From the NCBI GenBank assembly GCA_046542915.1, contig JBKHAI010000006.1:1-23376 (forward strand): a DNA stretch of 23,376 nt, read 5' to 3'. Below, one piece after another: positions 1-6,064 of the stretch. Within the stretch, counting starts at the first letter, position 1; each line of letters begins with the position of its first letter. Origin of the DNA: SKVL01 sp046542915. GTDB taxonomy: Bacteria; Patescibacteriota; Minisyncoccia; Phycocordibacterales; CSBR16-193. The notes under the pieces were generated by a model. That model saw nothing but the letters and a program-made list of their open reading frames with translations, was not told where the DNA came from and searched no databases. Made by a program: the position numbers and the translations under genes.

Positions 1-1
1 C

Positions 2-553
2 AGAGTATCTGATGTTTTGGACGCGGTACCTCCGGAAAAGGACGTGGATGGTCTTTCGGCGGCAAATGTGGCCGCTTTGAACAGAGGTGAAAAGGGGCTG
101 ATGCCGGCAACGGCCCGTGCCGTACTAGAGATACTTGATGAATACCAAATACCGACGGAGGCGAAAAAGGTGGTGGTCATAGGAAGGTCGCTTTTGGCGG
201 GTAAACCGATCGCCCAAGCTCTACTAAATCGTGACGCCACTGTTTGTGTCTGTCATAAAAAGACCACTGACCTGCCAAGAGAGGCCAGATCTTCGGATAT
301 CTTAATTTCCGCCGTCGGTGTTCCGGGGCTTATAACCTCCGAGATGATACATAAAGAACAGGTTATTTTGGATGTGGGGATTCTTTCGGAGGACGGTCAC
401 ATAAAAGGGGATCTTGTTATTGATCCTGATGAGCTGAATGTTAGAGCCTATTCTCCGGTTCCGGGAGGAGTGGGGCCGGTGGCGGTCGCATCTCTTTTCC
501 TTAATCTCCTTGATGCTTTTGAAATGTGGCAGTTAAGCGGTCAAAAAGAATGA
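2..553 (+). CDS. folD: FolD, methylenetetrahydrofolate dehydrogenase/cyclohydrolase (5' partial)
   Basis: Bifunctional cytoplasmic enzyme that interconverts 5,10-methylene-, methenyl- and 10-formyl-tetrahydrofolate using NADP. The reading frame is open to the left edge (first whole codon at 2), so the N-terminal part with the catalytic lysine is outside the window. What remains covers the family hallmarks: P-x-KDVDGL near nt 29-52, the Rossmann nucleotide-binding segment VVVIGRSLLAGKP near nt 170-210, the CHKKT segment, ILDVG, and the C-terminal PVPGGVGP near nt 453-478. The usual PVPGGVGPMT reads PVPGGVGPVA, so the commonly conserved Thr is absent. It stops with TGA. A promoter-like site follows 25 nt later, so the next gene is probably a separate transcript. 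Together with GlyA at 3708 it belongs to the one-carbon pool that feeds dTMP synthesis. The family assignment is secure. Confidence 0.95.
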   Translation, partial: RVSDVLDAVPPEKDVDGLSAANVAALNRGEKGLMPATARAVLEILDEYQIPTEAKKVVVIGRSLLAGKPIAQALLNRDATVCVCHKKTTDLPREARSSDILISAVGVPGLITSEMIHKEQVILDVGILSEDGHIKGDLVIDPDELNVRAYSPVPGGVGPVAVASLFLNLLDAFEMWQLSGQKE

Positions 554-578
554 TACTCTTTTTATGCTCCAATAAAAG

Positions 579-587
579 TGATATAAT
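579..587 (+). promoter_or_regulatory. Extended -10 promoter of the SIMPL-domain gene
   Basis: TGATATAAT is a perfect extended -10 (TGn plus TATAAT at 582-587). No convincing -35 lies 16-18 nt upstream; the region is only T-rich. Initiation about 7 nt downstream would give a leader of roughly 35 nt before the ATG at 631. Assigned from the sequence pattern only. Confidence 0.55.
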
Positions 588-630
588 TATAAGTGATCCA
601 ATATTTGTAAATAGTAACTAAAAAATAAAA

Positions 631-1422
631 ATGAAAGATCTCATTAATAATTTCCATGGTAGCTTAAGGTTGTTGGTCGGTCTCTTCGGAGTTCTGTTGT
701 TTGTTTTAATAATATTCTTTTCTTTAATGGCTCTTAATTCTTTCGAAAAGCGAAATTATCTTGGAGACACACAACCGACGATAGATGTTTCCGGTAAAGG
801 TAGTGTTTTGGTAATACCTGATATTGCCGAATTTAATTTCTCTGTCCAGTATGAAGCCGACGGAGTTCCCGAGGCGCAAGAAGAAGTTGCAAGACGTGTG
901 GAGGAGATAACCGAGTTTCTTAAAGGATCCGGACTAGAGGACAAGCATATAAAAACAACCGGCTATTCGGTTCGTCCGCGTTATGAGTGGAGAGATCCGG
1001 AAGGGAGGACACCGGACTCCGGTAGAAAGCGCGTGCTTGTCGGGTATGAGGTGACCCAAACCACAGAGGTGGTGGTAAAAGAAATGGAAGAAGCCGGAAG
1101 TTTGGTTGGCGGAGTGGGAGACCGCGGTGCCAGTGATGTAAGCGGCGTGGTCTTTTCGGTAGAAGATGAAGAAGAGGTCAAAAAAGAGGCTAGGAGCAAG
1201 GCCATAGGTGATGCCAAACAGGAGGCCGAAAATCTTGCTGATGATCTAGGGGTAAAACTTGTCAGGATAGTGGATTTTAGTGAGAGGCGTAGTGTATCTC
1301 CTATGATGAGAGACGAGCAAGCTTTAATGGAAAGTAGAGACGCTGATTCAGTAGAACCTTCTTTTGAACCCGGTGAGGAGGAGATAGAATCAGAGGTTAG
1401 GATCAAGTACGAAATAAGGTAA
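631..1422 (+). CDS. Membrane-anchored SIMPL (DUF541) domain protein
   Basis: 263 residues. An N-terminal hydrophobic segment (about residues 14-35) after a short mildly basic start acts as a signal anchor, placing the rest outside the membrane. Residues about 48-263 match the SIMPL/DUF541 family: the opening GKGSVLVIPDIAEFNFSV, an internal GYEV strand, and the A-x-x-x-A-x-x-x-A-x-x-L helix (AIGDAKQEAENLADDLGV). SIMPL proteins include E. coli YggE, linked to oxidative-stress resistance, and form large oligomeric cell-surface assemblies in some bacteria; the biochemical role is unknown. The C-terminal part after residue 225 is acidic. No Shine-Dalgarno precedes the ATG. It is followed by the secE promoter and hairpin, so it is probably transcribed alone. 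Family is confident, function is not. Confidence 0.85.
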   Translation: MKDLINNFHGSLRLLVGLFGVLLFVLIIFFSLMALNSFEKRNYLGDTQPTIDVSGKGSVLVIPDIAEFNFSVQYEADGVPEAQEEVARRVEEITEFLKGSGLEDKHIKTTGYSVRPRYEWRDPEGRTPDSGRKRVLVGYEVTQTTEVVVKEMEEAGSLVGGVGDRGASDVSGVVFSVEDEEEVKKEARSKAIGDAKQEAENLADDLGVKLVRIVDFSERRSVSPMMRDEQALMESRDADSVEPSFEPGEEEIESEVRIKYEIR

Positions 1423-1428
1423 AAAAAC

Positions 1429-1457
1429 TTGACTTTATGTTTGCTTATTAGTATGCT
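1429..1457 (+). promoter_or_regulatory. Sigma70-type promoter of secE-nusG
   Basis: TTGACT (1429-1434) is separated by 17 nt from TATGCT (1452-1457), the best paired -35/-10 promoter in the window. It lies only a few bases after the stop codon of the SIMPL gene. The predicted start near 1464 falls inside the hairpin at 1462-1484, so the transcript would begin with that hairpin. Confidence 0.65.
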
Positions 1458-1461
1458 TAAG

Positions 1462-1484
1462 AAACGTCCGAGAGGGCGTTTTTT
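1462..1484 (+). terminator. Hairpin plus T-tract before secE: terminator or 5'-end stem-loop
   Basis: An 8-bp stem with one G-T pair (1462-1469 with 1474-1481) closes a GAGA (GNRA-type) tetraloop and runs into a T-tract through 1484, only 3 nt before the secE ATG. The shape is that of an intrinsic terminator for the SIMPL gene. Because the secE promoter lies upstream of it, the same hairpin would also sit at the extreme 5' end of the secE mRNA. Which role is real cannot be decided from sequence. Confidence 0.55.
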
Positions 1485-1487
1485 AAT

Positions 1488-1679
1488 ATGAACAGTTTAG
1501 TAAAATACGTAAAAGCGACCAAAGAAGAAATGCGCCATGTCCGCTGGCCGACCAGGAGACAGGCAGTGATATTTACAGTATTAATAATAGCGGTAACTAT
1601 TATCACTGCTATCTTTTTAGGTTTTTTTGATTTTCTTTTCTCTGATGTGGTCGTTGAACGCTTTTTCATTGGTAATTAA
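1488..1679 (+). CDS. secE: SecE, preprotein translocase subunit
   Basis: 63 residues, the usual size for single-helix bacterial SecE. It is the essential clamp of the SecYEG protein-conducting channel in the cytoplasmic membrane. The sequence shows an amphipathic N-terminal helix, the family signature VRWPTR around residues 18-23 (the conserved WP pair at 20-21), and one transmembrane helix at about residues 27-51. Position immediately upstream of nusG, 8 nt apart, is the classic secE-nusG-rplK order and supports the call. No Shine-Dalgarno is visible before the ATG; the preceding bases are the T-tract of the hairpin at 1462-1484. Confidence 0.95.
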   Translation: MNSLVKYVKATKEEMRHVRWPTRRQAVIFTVLIIAVTIITAIFLGFFDFLFSDVVVERFFIGN

Positions 1680-1687
1680 TTTTCCAT

Positions 1688-2239
1688 ATGTCCGAGCAAA
1701 AACAAAAAATACAACAAGGCCGTAATTGGTATGTGGTTCACACCTACGCCGGCTATGAAAATACCGTTCAGCGCAATTTAAAACAGCGTATAGAGTCCTT
1801 GGGAATGCAGGATAAGGTATTTGATGTCATTGTACCGACTGAAAAGAAAATAAAGATCAAAGGAGGGAAAAGAGTGGAAGAAGAGGAGAAGATATATCCC
1901 GGCTATATTTTTGTTGATATGATCGTTGATGATGATTCTTGGTATATGGTCCGTAATACTCCCAGAGTTACCGGTTTTGTTGGTTCCGGTGTTTATCCCA
2001 TTCCCGCCAGTCAAGAGGAAATAGATACTTTATTCAAGAGAATGAGTACCGATAATGCTCTTCATCATATAGACTTGTCTATTGATGACGCGGTAGTGAT
2101 AGTTGACGGACCTTTTAAAGATCTGGAAGGTAAGGTTAGTGAAGTTGATGAAGAAAGCGGCAAAGTACGCATATTAGTGCCTATGTTCGGTAGAGAAACC
2201 CCGGTGGAGCTTGATTATCTTCAGGTAAAGAAGATCTGA
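1688..2239 (+). CDS. nusG: NusG, transcription elongation and termination factor
   Basis: 183 residues, normal bacterial length. NusG binds RNA polymerase through its NGN domain and links it to Rho or to the ribosome through its KOW domain. The NGN domain is recognisable at about residues 11-115 (WYVVHTYAGYE at the start, YPGYIFVDM in the middle, TPRVTGFVG near its end). The KOW motif is around residues 139-160 (DGPFKDLEGKVSEVDEE), ending in the conserved LDYLQVKKI strand. It is co-transcribed with secE, 8 nt downstream of it. A promoter-like site lies between nusG and rplK, so L11 may be expressed both from this operon and separately. Confidence 0.97.
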   Translation: MSEQKQKIQQGRNWYVVHTYAGYENTVQRNLKQRIESLGMQDKVFDVIVPTEKKIKIKGGKRVEEEEKIYPGYIFVDMIVDDDSWYMVRNTPRVTGFVGSGVYPIPASQEEIDTLFKRMSTDNALHHIDLSIDDAVVIVDGPFKDLEGKVSEVDEESGKVRILVPMFGRETPVELDYLQVKKI

Positions 2240-2290
2240 TCTTTATGGGCGGTTTTCTTAGGTTGCAATGTAACTTGATTTGTTGTAGGT

Positions 2291-2296
2291 TATAAT
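2291..2296 (+). promoter_or_regulatory. -10 element upstream of rplK
   Basis: A perfect TATAAT lies 17 nt before the rplK ATG. No TG extension and no properly spaced -35 is seen: TTGATT at 2275-2280 is only 10 nt away and TTGCAA at 2263-2268 is 22 nt away. Initiation near 2303 would leave about 10 nt of leader. Placed as a secondary promoter inside secE-nusG-rplK. Confidence 0.45.
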
Positions 2297-2313
2297 CTGT
2301 TAGAAAAAATTTT

Positions 2314-2736
2314 ATGGCTAAGAAAGTAATTCAAAAACTAAAATTACAGATCCCGGCCGGTCAGGCCAATCCGGCTCCTCCGGTAGGACCGGCCTTAGGT
2401 CAGGCGGGAGTTAATATAGGGGATTTTGTTAATAAATTCAACGAAGCTACTCAAGAAATGCGCGGGGACATTATTCCGGTTGAGATATCGGTTCATGATG
2501 ACCGCAGTTTTGATTTTGTTCTAAAGACCCCGCCGGCCGCCAGTTTGGTATTAAAGGCCATCGGAGTTGAAAAGGGGTCCGGAAGCAATATCACCAAAAA
2601 GGCCGGAAAGATATCGGATGATCAAATAAAGGAAATCGCTGAAAAGAAACTGCCGGATCTGAACACCGATGATGTTGAGCAAGCAAAAAAGATAATAAAA
2701 GGAACAGCCAGATCAATGGGAGTTGAGGTAGTCTAA
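2314..2736 (+). CDS. rplK: Ribosomal protein L11 (uL11)
   Basis: 140 residues, standard length. uL11 binds helices 43-44 of 23S rRNA and forms the base of the stalk where translation factors dock. The N-terminal domain carries the conserved QIPAGQANPAPPVGPALGQ segment (about residues 12-30), the binding face for GTPase factors and thiostrepton-class drugs. The C-terminal RNA-binding domain ends in the typical GTARSMGVEV. In most bacteria rplA (L1) follows within a few bases. Here a strong terminator follows 27 nt after the stop, and no L1 gene is present in the remaining 20 kb, consistent with an L1-lacking lineage. Confidence 0.98.
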   Translation: MAKKVIQKLKLQIPAGQANPAPPVGPALGQAGVNIGDFVNKFNEATQEMRGDIIPVEISVHDDRSFDFVLKTPPAASLVLKAIGVEKGSGSNITKKAGKISDDQIKEIAEKKLPDLNTDDVEQAKKIIKGTARSMGVEVV

Positions 2737-2763
2737 CCTCTAATTTGATGTTTGAAGAGAACG

Positions 2764-2795
2764 GACGAGCGCTTTTTAAGCACTCGTCTTTTTTT
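2764..2795 (+). terminator. Strong intrinsic terminator after rplK
   Basis: GACGAG pairs with CTCGTC and GCTT pairs with AAGC around a TTT loop, with a single internal C-A mismatch: an 11-position stem over 2764-2788. It is followed by seven T residues (2789-2795). This ends the secE-nusG-rplK unit. Confidence 0.9.
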
Positions 2796-2917
2796 GATAC
2801 AAAATTTTGGAAATGGTAAAGAATTGTTTATCTTCTAAAAAAGTTTTCGTCTTTTCGTTGAATAATATTTTGTCTAGTAAGCTACTGTTAGTATCGCATT
2901 ATATTTTAGAGACCAAA

Positions 2918-2926
2918 TGGTATAAT
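2918..2926 (+). promoter_or_regulatory. Extended -10 promoter of dcd
   Basis: TGGTATAAT is a perfect extended -10 (TATAAT at 2921-2926). It sits in the AT-rich 219-nt gap after the rplK terminator. The predicted start near 2933 leaves about 23 nt of leader before the dcd ATG at 2956. No good -35 is present, which is usual for extended -10 promoters. Confidence 0.7.
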
Positions 2927-2955
2927 GTTAAGATTAATTAAAAAATTAGATCATT

Positions 2956-3537
2956 ATGATACTTTCTGATAAAGATATAAAAAAAGCAATAAAAAGCGGA
3001 GACGTGATCATAGAGCCATTTGACGAAGAAGATCTGCAACCCGCTTCAGTTGATCTTCATTTGGGTAAGCATTTTCTTGTTTTTGAAACTAAGTCAAATT
3101 ATGTATTAGATCCCAAGGAACCTATGGACGAGTTGATGGGGGAGGTTACCATAAGTGAAGATGAACCTTTCGTGATGCACCCCGGGGAGTTTGCTCTAGG
3201 AGTTATATATGAAAAGACCGGTGTTTCTTCGGGTTATGTGGGAAGACTGGAAGGAAAGAGTTCTATTGGAAGGATCGGAATGTTGATACACGTCACTGCC
3301 GGATTTCTGGATCCCGGCAACTGTCTGAAGATGACCTTGGAACTTCATAATACCGCCAATATACCGATCTTGCTTTATTACAAAATGCCTATTGCTCAGA
3401 TGGCCTTTGAAAAGCTGTCCTCGGAGTGTGAAAAACCTTATTCAAGTATAAGAAATAAATACGTCGGGGATGTGAAACCGCGAGCCAGCCAAATATGGAA
3501 AAGTTTTAGGACCTCAAAGAACGGGACGTCTATCTGA
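2956..3537 (+). CDS. dcd: dCTP deaminase
   Basis: 193 residues, the typical size. It converts dCTP to dUTP and ammonia, the first step from cytidine nucleotides to dTTP. It shares the trimeric beta-barrel fold of dUTPases. The start MILSDKDIKKAI, the conserved QPASVDLHLG segment (about residues 28-37), EGKSSIGRIG (residues 99-108, with Lys101 where the enterobacterial enzyme has Arg), HVTAGFLDPG (112-121) and the catalytic-type Glu129 in TLEL are all present. GKSS-type sequences also occur in the bifunctional archaeal DCD-DUT enzyme, so dual activity cannot be excluded. A separate dut gene 2 kb downstream makes the plain deaminase more likely. It is transcribed from its own extended -10 promoter. 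Confidence 0.93.
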   Translation: MILSDKDIKKAIKSGDVIIEPFDEEDLQPASVDLHLGKHFLVFETKSNYVLDPKEPMDELMGEVTISEDEPFVMHPGEFALGVIYEKTGVSSGYVGRLEGKSSIGRIGMLIHVTAGFLDPGNCLKMTLELHNTANIPILLYYKMPIAQMAFEKLSSECEKPYSSIRNKYVGDVKPRASQIWKSFRTSKNGTSI

Positions 3538-3579
3538 TGACAGCGTCCATTCTCCTACAATAAGATCATAGAGAGATGA

Positions 3580-3601
3580 ACAGAGTCGGCTTGAGCTCTG
3601 T
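3580..3601 (+). other. Small hairpin downstream of dcd
   Basis: ACAGAG (3580-3585) pairs perfectly with CTCTGT (3596-3601) around a 10-nt loop. No T-tract follows directly. It is the first of three hairpins in the 170-nt gap between dcd and glyA. Confidence 0.4.
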
Positions 3602-3617
3602 GTTAACCTTTATGTGC

Positions 3618-3643
3618 GATCACTCAGATCAAACCGGGTGATC
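3618..3643 (+). other. Second hairpin in the dcd-glyA gap
   Basis: GATCACTC (3618-3625) pairs with GGGTGATC (3636-3643), 8 pairs including one T-G, around a 10-nt loop. Four GATC tetramers occur within about 32 nt here. Role unknown: it could be part of a terminator region for dcd or of a longer structured RNA. Confidence 0.4.
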
Positions 3644-3657
3644 ACGGATCATTCGTT

Positions 3658-3680
3658 TTAAAAAAGAATATCTTTTTTAA
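3658..3680 (+). terminator. AT-rich perfect palindrome, possible terminator of dcd
   Basis: TTAAAAAAGA and TCTTTTTTAA are perfectly complementary around a 3-nt ATA loop. The stem is A/T-only except for one G-C pair and carries its T-run inside the right arm, so it would work as a weak and possibly bidirectional terminator, or as a DNA-level site just upstream of the glyA -10. Confidence 0.4.
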
Positions 3681-3688
3681 CATCTTTT

Positions 3689-3697
3689 TGTTAGAAT
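3689..3697 (+). promoter_or_regulatory. Extended -10 promoter of glyA-tmk-dut
   Basis: TGTTAGAAT (TGn plus TAGAAT at 3692-3697) ends 10 nt before the glyA ATG. Initiation 6-7 nt downstream would leave only about 4 nt of leader, a nearly leaderless mRNA. Confidence 0.6.
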
Positions 3698-3707
3698 TTT
3701 AGCTGTT

Positions 3708-4880
3708 ATGACGGATTCAGAAATAAATGAAATAATAAAAAAAGAAAAATCAAGGCAAAAGCGTGTTATAAACCTTATAGCTTCCGAGAATTATGTCTCC
3801 AATGATGTCTTAAAGGCCCTTGGTTCGGAATTGGTCAATAAATACGCCGAAGGATATCCGAATAAACGTTATTACGGAGGCAATGACCTTATTGACGAGA
3901 TAGAATTAAAAGCTCAAGAAAGAGCACTTAAGACCTTTAAACTCTCTGACCGCAATTGGTCTGCTAATGTCCAACCGCTTTCCGGAACCCCCGCCAATAT
4001 GGCTGTCTATTTCGCTCTCGTGCCTCCCGGAGGCAAGATAATGGGAATGTCTTTGGAGCAGGGAGGGCACCTTTCTCACGGTTTCAGGGTTTCCGCTACC
4101 GGAGTGTTTTGGCGACAGGTCCCGTACGGTCTCGATAAAAAGAGCGAACGTATAGATCATGAAGCGGTCGCGGAACTGGCTTTGAAAGAAAAGCCGAATA
4201 TCATCGTTGCCGGATTTACCGCTTATCCTAGAAAGATCAATTGGAAAAAATTCAGGGAAATAGCTGACTCTTGCGGAGCTTATCTTCACGTTGATATGTC
4301 CCATATTGCCGGACTGGTGGCCGGAGGGGCGCATCCTTCACCTTTTAATTATGCCGATACGGTGATGACAACGGTTCATAAGACCCTTCGTGGTCCTCGG
4401 GCCGCTATTATTTGGTCTCGCAAAGATGAAAGGAATATCGCCGATGCGGTAAATAAAGCCATTTTCCCGGGACTTCAAGGTGGTCCTCATATTAACCAGA
4501 TCGCCGCGACCGCGGTGGCGCTTAACGAAGCCGGTCAGCGCGATTTTCAAAGTTATACCAAGCAGATAGTTAATAATGCTAAAACCTTGTCCAAAGAATT
4601 AAAGGGAAAAGGGTGGAGGATCATCTCCGGAGGAACCGACAATCATCTACTTTTGGTTGATACCTGGATGAACGGTCAAGGTCTCTCCGGAAAGGAGGCC
4701 AGTGAAAAACTGGAAAAGAAAGGGATCATTGTAAACAAAAACACTATCCCCGGAGAGACACGCTCAGCCACCGACCCTTCGGGTATACGGCTCGGAACTG
4801 CCGCGGAAACAACTCGCGGTAAGAAAGAGACTGATTTTGTAAAGATAGCTGGATCTATAGACAAAATTCTTAGAAGTTAA
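3708..4880 (+). CDS. glyA: GlyA, serine hydroxymethyltransferase
   Basis: 390 residues, slightly shorter than the usual ~415. A cytoplasmic PLP enzyme that converts serine plus tetrahydrofolate to glycine plus 5,10-methylene-THF, the one-carbon donor for dTMP synthesis. Family motifs: LIASENY near residues 23-29, NKYAEGYPNKRYYGG, HVDMSHIAGL with Asp196 (PLP pyridine contact) and His199, and TTVHKTLRGPR with the Schiff-base Lys225. The C-terminal GIRLGTAAETTRG region holds the conserved substrate-binding Arg. It heads a tight glyA-tmk-dut unit (5 nt to tmk), and dcd and folD lie close upstream, so a role in supplying methylene-THF for dTMP is a natural reading. Confidence 0.96.
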   Translation: MTDSEINEIIKKEKSRQKRVINLIASENYVSNDVLKALGSELVNKYAEGYPNKRYYGGNDLIDEIELKAQERALKTFKLSDRNWSANVQPLSGTPANMAVYFALVPPGGKIMGMSLEQGGHLSHGFRVSATGVFWRQVPYGLDKKSERIDHEAVAELALKEKPNIIVAGFTAYPRKINWKKFREIADSCGAYLHVDMSHIAGLVAGGAHPSPFNYADTVMTTVHKTLRGPRAAIIWSRKDERNIADAVNKAIFPGLQGGPHINQIAATAVALNEAGQRDFQSYTKQIVNNAKTLSKELKGKGWRIISGGTDNHLLLVDTWMNGQGLSGKEASEKLEKKGIIVNKNTIPGETRSATDPSGIRLGTAAETTRGKKETDFVKIAGSIDKILRS

Positions 4881-4885
4881 ATACT

Positions 4886-5605
4886 ATGCCAAAAGTGGGC
4901 AAAAAAAAGACCTTAAAAACCGGAAAGCTGATAGTTATAGACGGCATAGACGGCTCCGGCAAGGCTACACAGACCGATCTTTTGAAAAAGAAACTGACCA
5001 AGGAAGGGTTGAAGGTCAAAAGCATAGATTTCCCACGTTATTATGACAATTTTTTCGGTACTTTTATAGGAGAGTGTTTGAGTGGAGAGCATGGAGATTT
5101 TATAAAAGCCAATCCTCGGGTCGTCTCCGTTCTTTACGCGGCCGACAGGTTTGAATCCTTAAAGGATATGAATGACTGGCTTGATCAGGGCTTTTGGGTA
5201 ATAGCTGACAGATACGTAAGTGCTAATCAGATACACCAAGGGGGAAAAATAAAGGATGCTCGGGAAAGAAAAAAGTTCCTTGATTGGCTTGAGGAAATGG
5301 AGCATCAGGTATTCGGTCTTCCTTATCCGGATATCGTGTTTTATCTTGATGTACCGCTTGAAGTGAGTCGGTCTTGGCTTCGAGATCAGGGGACACAAAA
5401 GAGTAAGAAGTATCTTAAGGGGAAAAAAGACCTGGCCGAGACAGATGTTGATCATCTTAAAAATTCCCGAAATACGGCCTTGAGTTTGGAGAGGAGAAAT
5501 GACAACTGGGTCAAGATATCTTGTTGTTCTAAAGGAGTTGTTTTAAACCCCGAAGAAGTGCATGATAAGCTATTTAAGATAATTGAAAATAAATTATGGA
5601 AATAA
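4886..5605 (+). CDS. tmk: Thymidylate (dTMP) kinase
   Basis: 239 residues. Phosphorylates dTMP to dTDP with ATP. The P-loop is at residues 19-29 (DGIDGSGKATQ, Lys26), the substrate segment FPRYYDNFFG follows at about 48-57, and IADRYVSANQIHQGG carries the DRY motif typical of Tmk. The N-terminal 14 residues are a lysine-rich extension. The P-loop reads GKAT where most bacterial Tmk have GKTT or GKST, so Ala replaces the first hydroxyl residue. Its start is 5 nt after glyA and its end overlaps dut by 10 nt, so the three are clearly one operon. The dNTP-synthesis context supports dTMP kinase over other nucleoside monophosphate kinases. Confidence 0.88.
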   Translation: MPKVGKKKTLKTGKLIVIDGIDGSGKATQTDLLKKKLTKEGLKVKSIDFPRYYDNFFGTFIGECLSGEHGDFIKANPRVVSVLYAADRFESLKDMNDWLDQGFWVIADRYVSANQIHQGGKIKDARERKKFLDWLEEMEHQVFGLPYPDIVFYLDVPLEVSRSWLRDQGTQKSKKYLKGKKDLAETDVDHLKNSRNTALSLERRNDNWVKISCCSKGVVLNPEEVHDKLFKIIENKLWK

Positions 5606-6018
5606 AGATCAAGAAAATAGATAAGGATATGCCGCTTCCCGAATATGGACATAAAGGGGACGCCGGTTTTGATCTTAAGGCTAGCCGGGACATATCACTT
5701 CCTCCCAAAGAAAAAATCGCTGTTCCTACAGGTCTGGCTTTGGAGATACCGGAAGGGTATGTAGGCCTGATATGGGATAAAAGCGGTTTGGCAGTGAAAC
5801 ACGGAATGAAGGTAATGGGTGGAGTTATTGACTCCACTTACCGTGGAGAGATACTGGTTGGAGTAATAAACCTCTCTGATGAAATATATTCTTTTGCCAA
5901 AGGTGATAAAGTGGCGCAGATGATAATACAGGAGTATAAAGAGGTTATTTTTAAAGAAGAAGAACTTTCCGAAACCGAAAGAGGCGAGGGAGGGTTTGGC
6001 AGTACCGGCAAGAGATAA
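5596..6018 (+). CDS. dut: dUTPase (dUTP diphosphatase)
   Basis: 140 residues, the usual size of a homotrimeric dUTPase. It hydrolyses dUTP to dUMP and pyrophosphate, keeping uracil out of DNA and making the dTMP precursor. All five motifs can be found: AGFDLKA (residues 23-29), DKSGLAVKHG (61-70), GVIDSTYRGEI (76-86) with catalytic Asp79 and base-binding Tyr82, GDKVAQMII, and the glycine-rich flexible C-terminal arm GEGGFGSTGKR (130-140) with the stacking Phe134. In motif 2 Lys62 replaces the common Arg/Ser. It overlaps tmk by 10 nt. It completes dCTP to dUTP to dUMP when read together with dcd. Confidence 0.95.
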   Translation: MEIKIKKIDKDMPLPEYGHKGDAGFDLKASRDISLPPKEKIAVPTGLALEIPEGYVGLIWDKSGLAVKHGMKVMGGVIDSTYRGEILVGVINLSDEIYSFAKGDKVAQMIIQEYKEVIFKEEELSETERGEGGFGSTGKR

Positions 6019-6037
6019 CTGATTCGGTTAACTTTTT
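6001..6037 (+). terminator. Weak terminator-like hairpin at the end of dut
   Basis: AGT-ACCG (6001-6007) can pair with CGGT-ta-ACT (6025-6033) with a two-base bulge, followed by a run of T residues. The left arm overlaps the last dut codons. The stem is short and the assignment is weak. Confidence 0.3.
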
Positions 6038-6048
6038 TTCCTCGCTCG

Positions 6049-6054
6049 TATAAT
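6049..6054 (+). promoter_or_regulatory. -10 element of argS, nearly leaderless
   Basis: A perfect TATAAT ends 10 nt before the argS ATG, so transcription should begin around 6061, about 4 nt before the start codon. A possible weak -35, TTAACT at 6028-6033, is only 15 nt away. Confidence 0.55.
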
Positions 6055-6064
6055 ATAAGTTCAT

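Noticed and set aside
756..1406. Minus-strand open frames across the SIMPL gene, and similar shadows across other genes
   Set aside because: They lie opposite strongly coding + strand frames, show Ser/Thr-rich shadow composition and carry no recognisable motif.
1423..1487. A tRNA gene (tRNA-Trp often precedes secE)
   Set aside because: The gap is only 65 nt and holds the promoter and hairpin; no T-loop or acceptor stem is present.
3538..3707. A folate or glycine riboswitch before glyA
   Set aside because: I cannot match any known riboswitch core, and the likely promoter lies downstream of the hairpins, so they would not be in the glyA mRNA.
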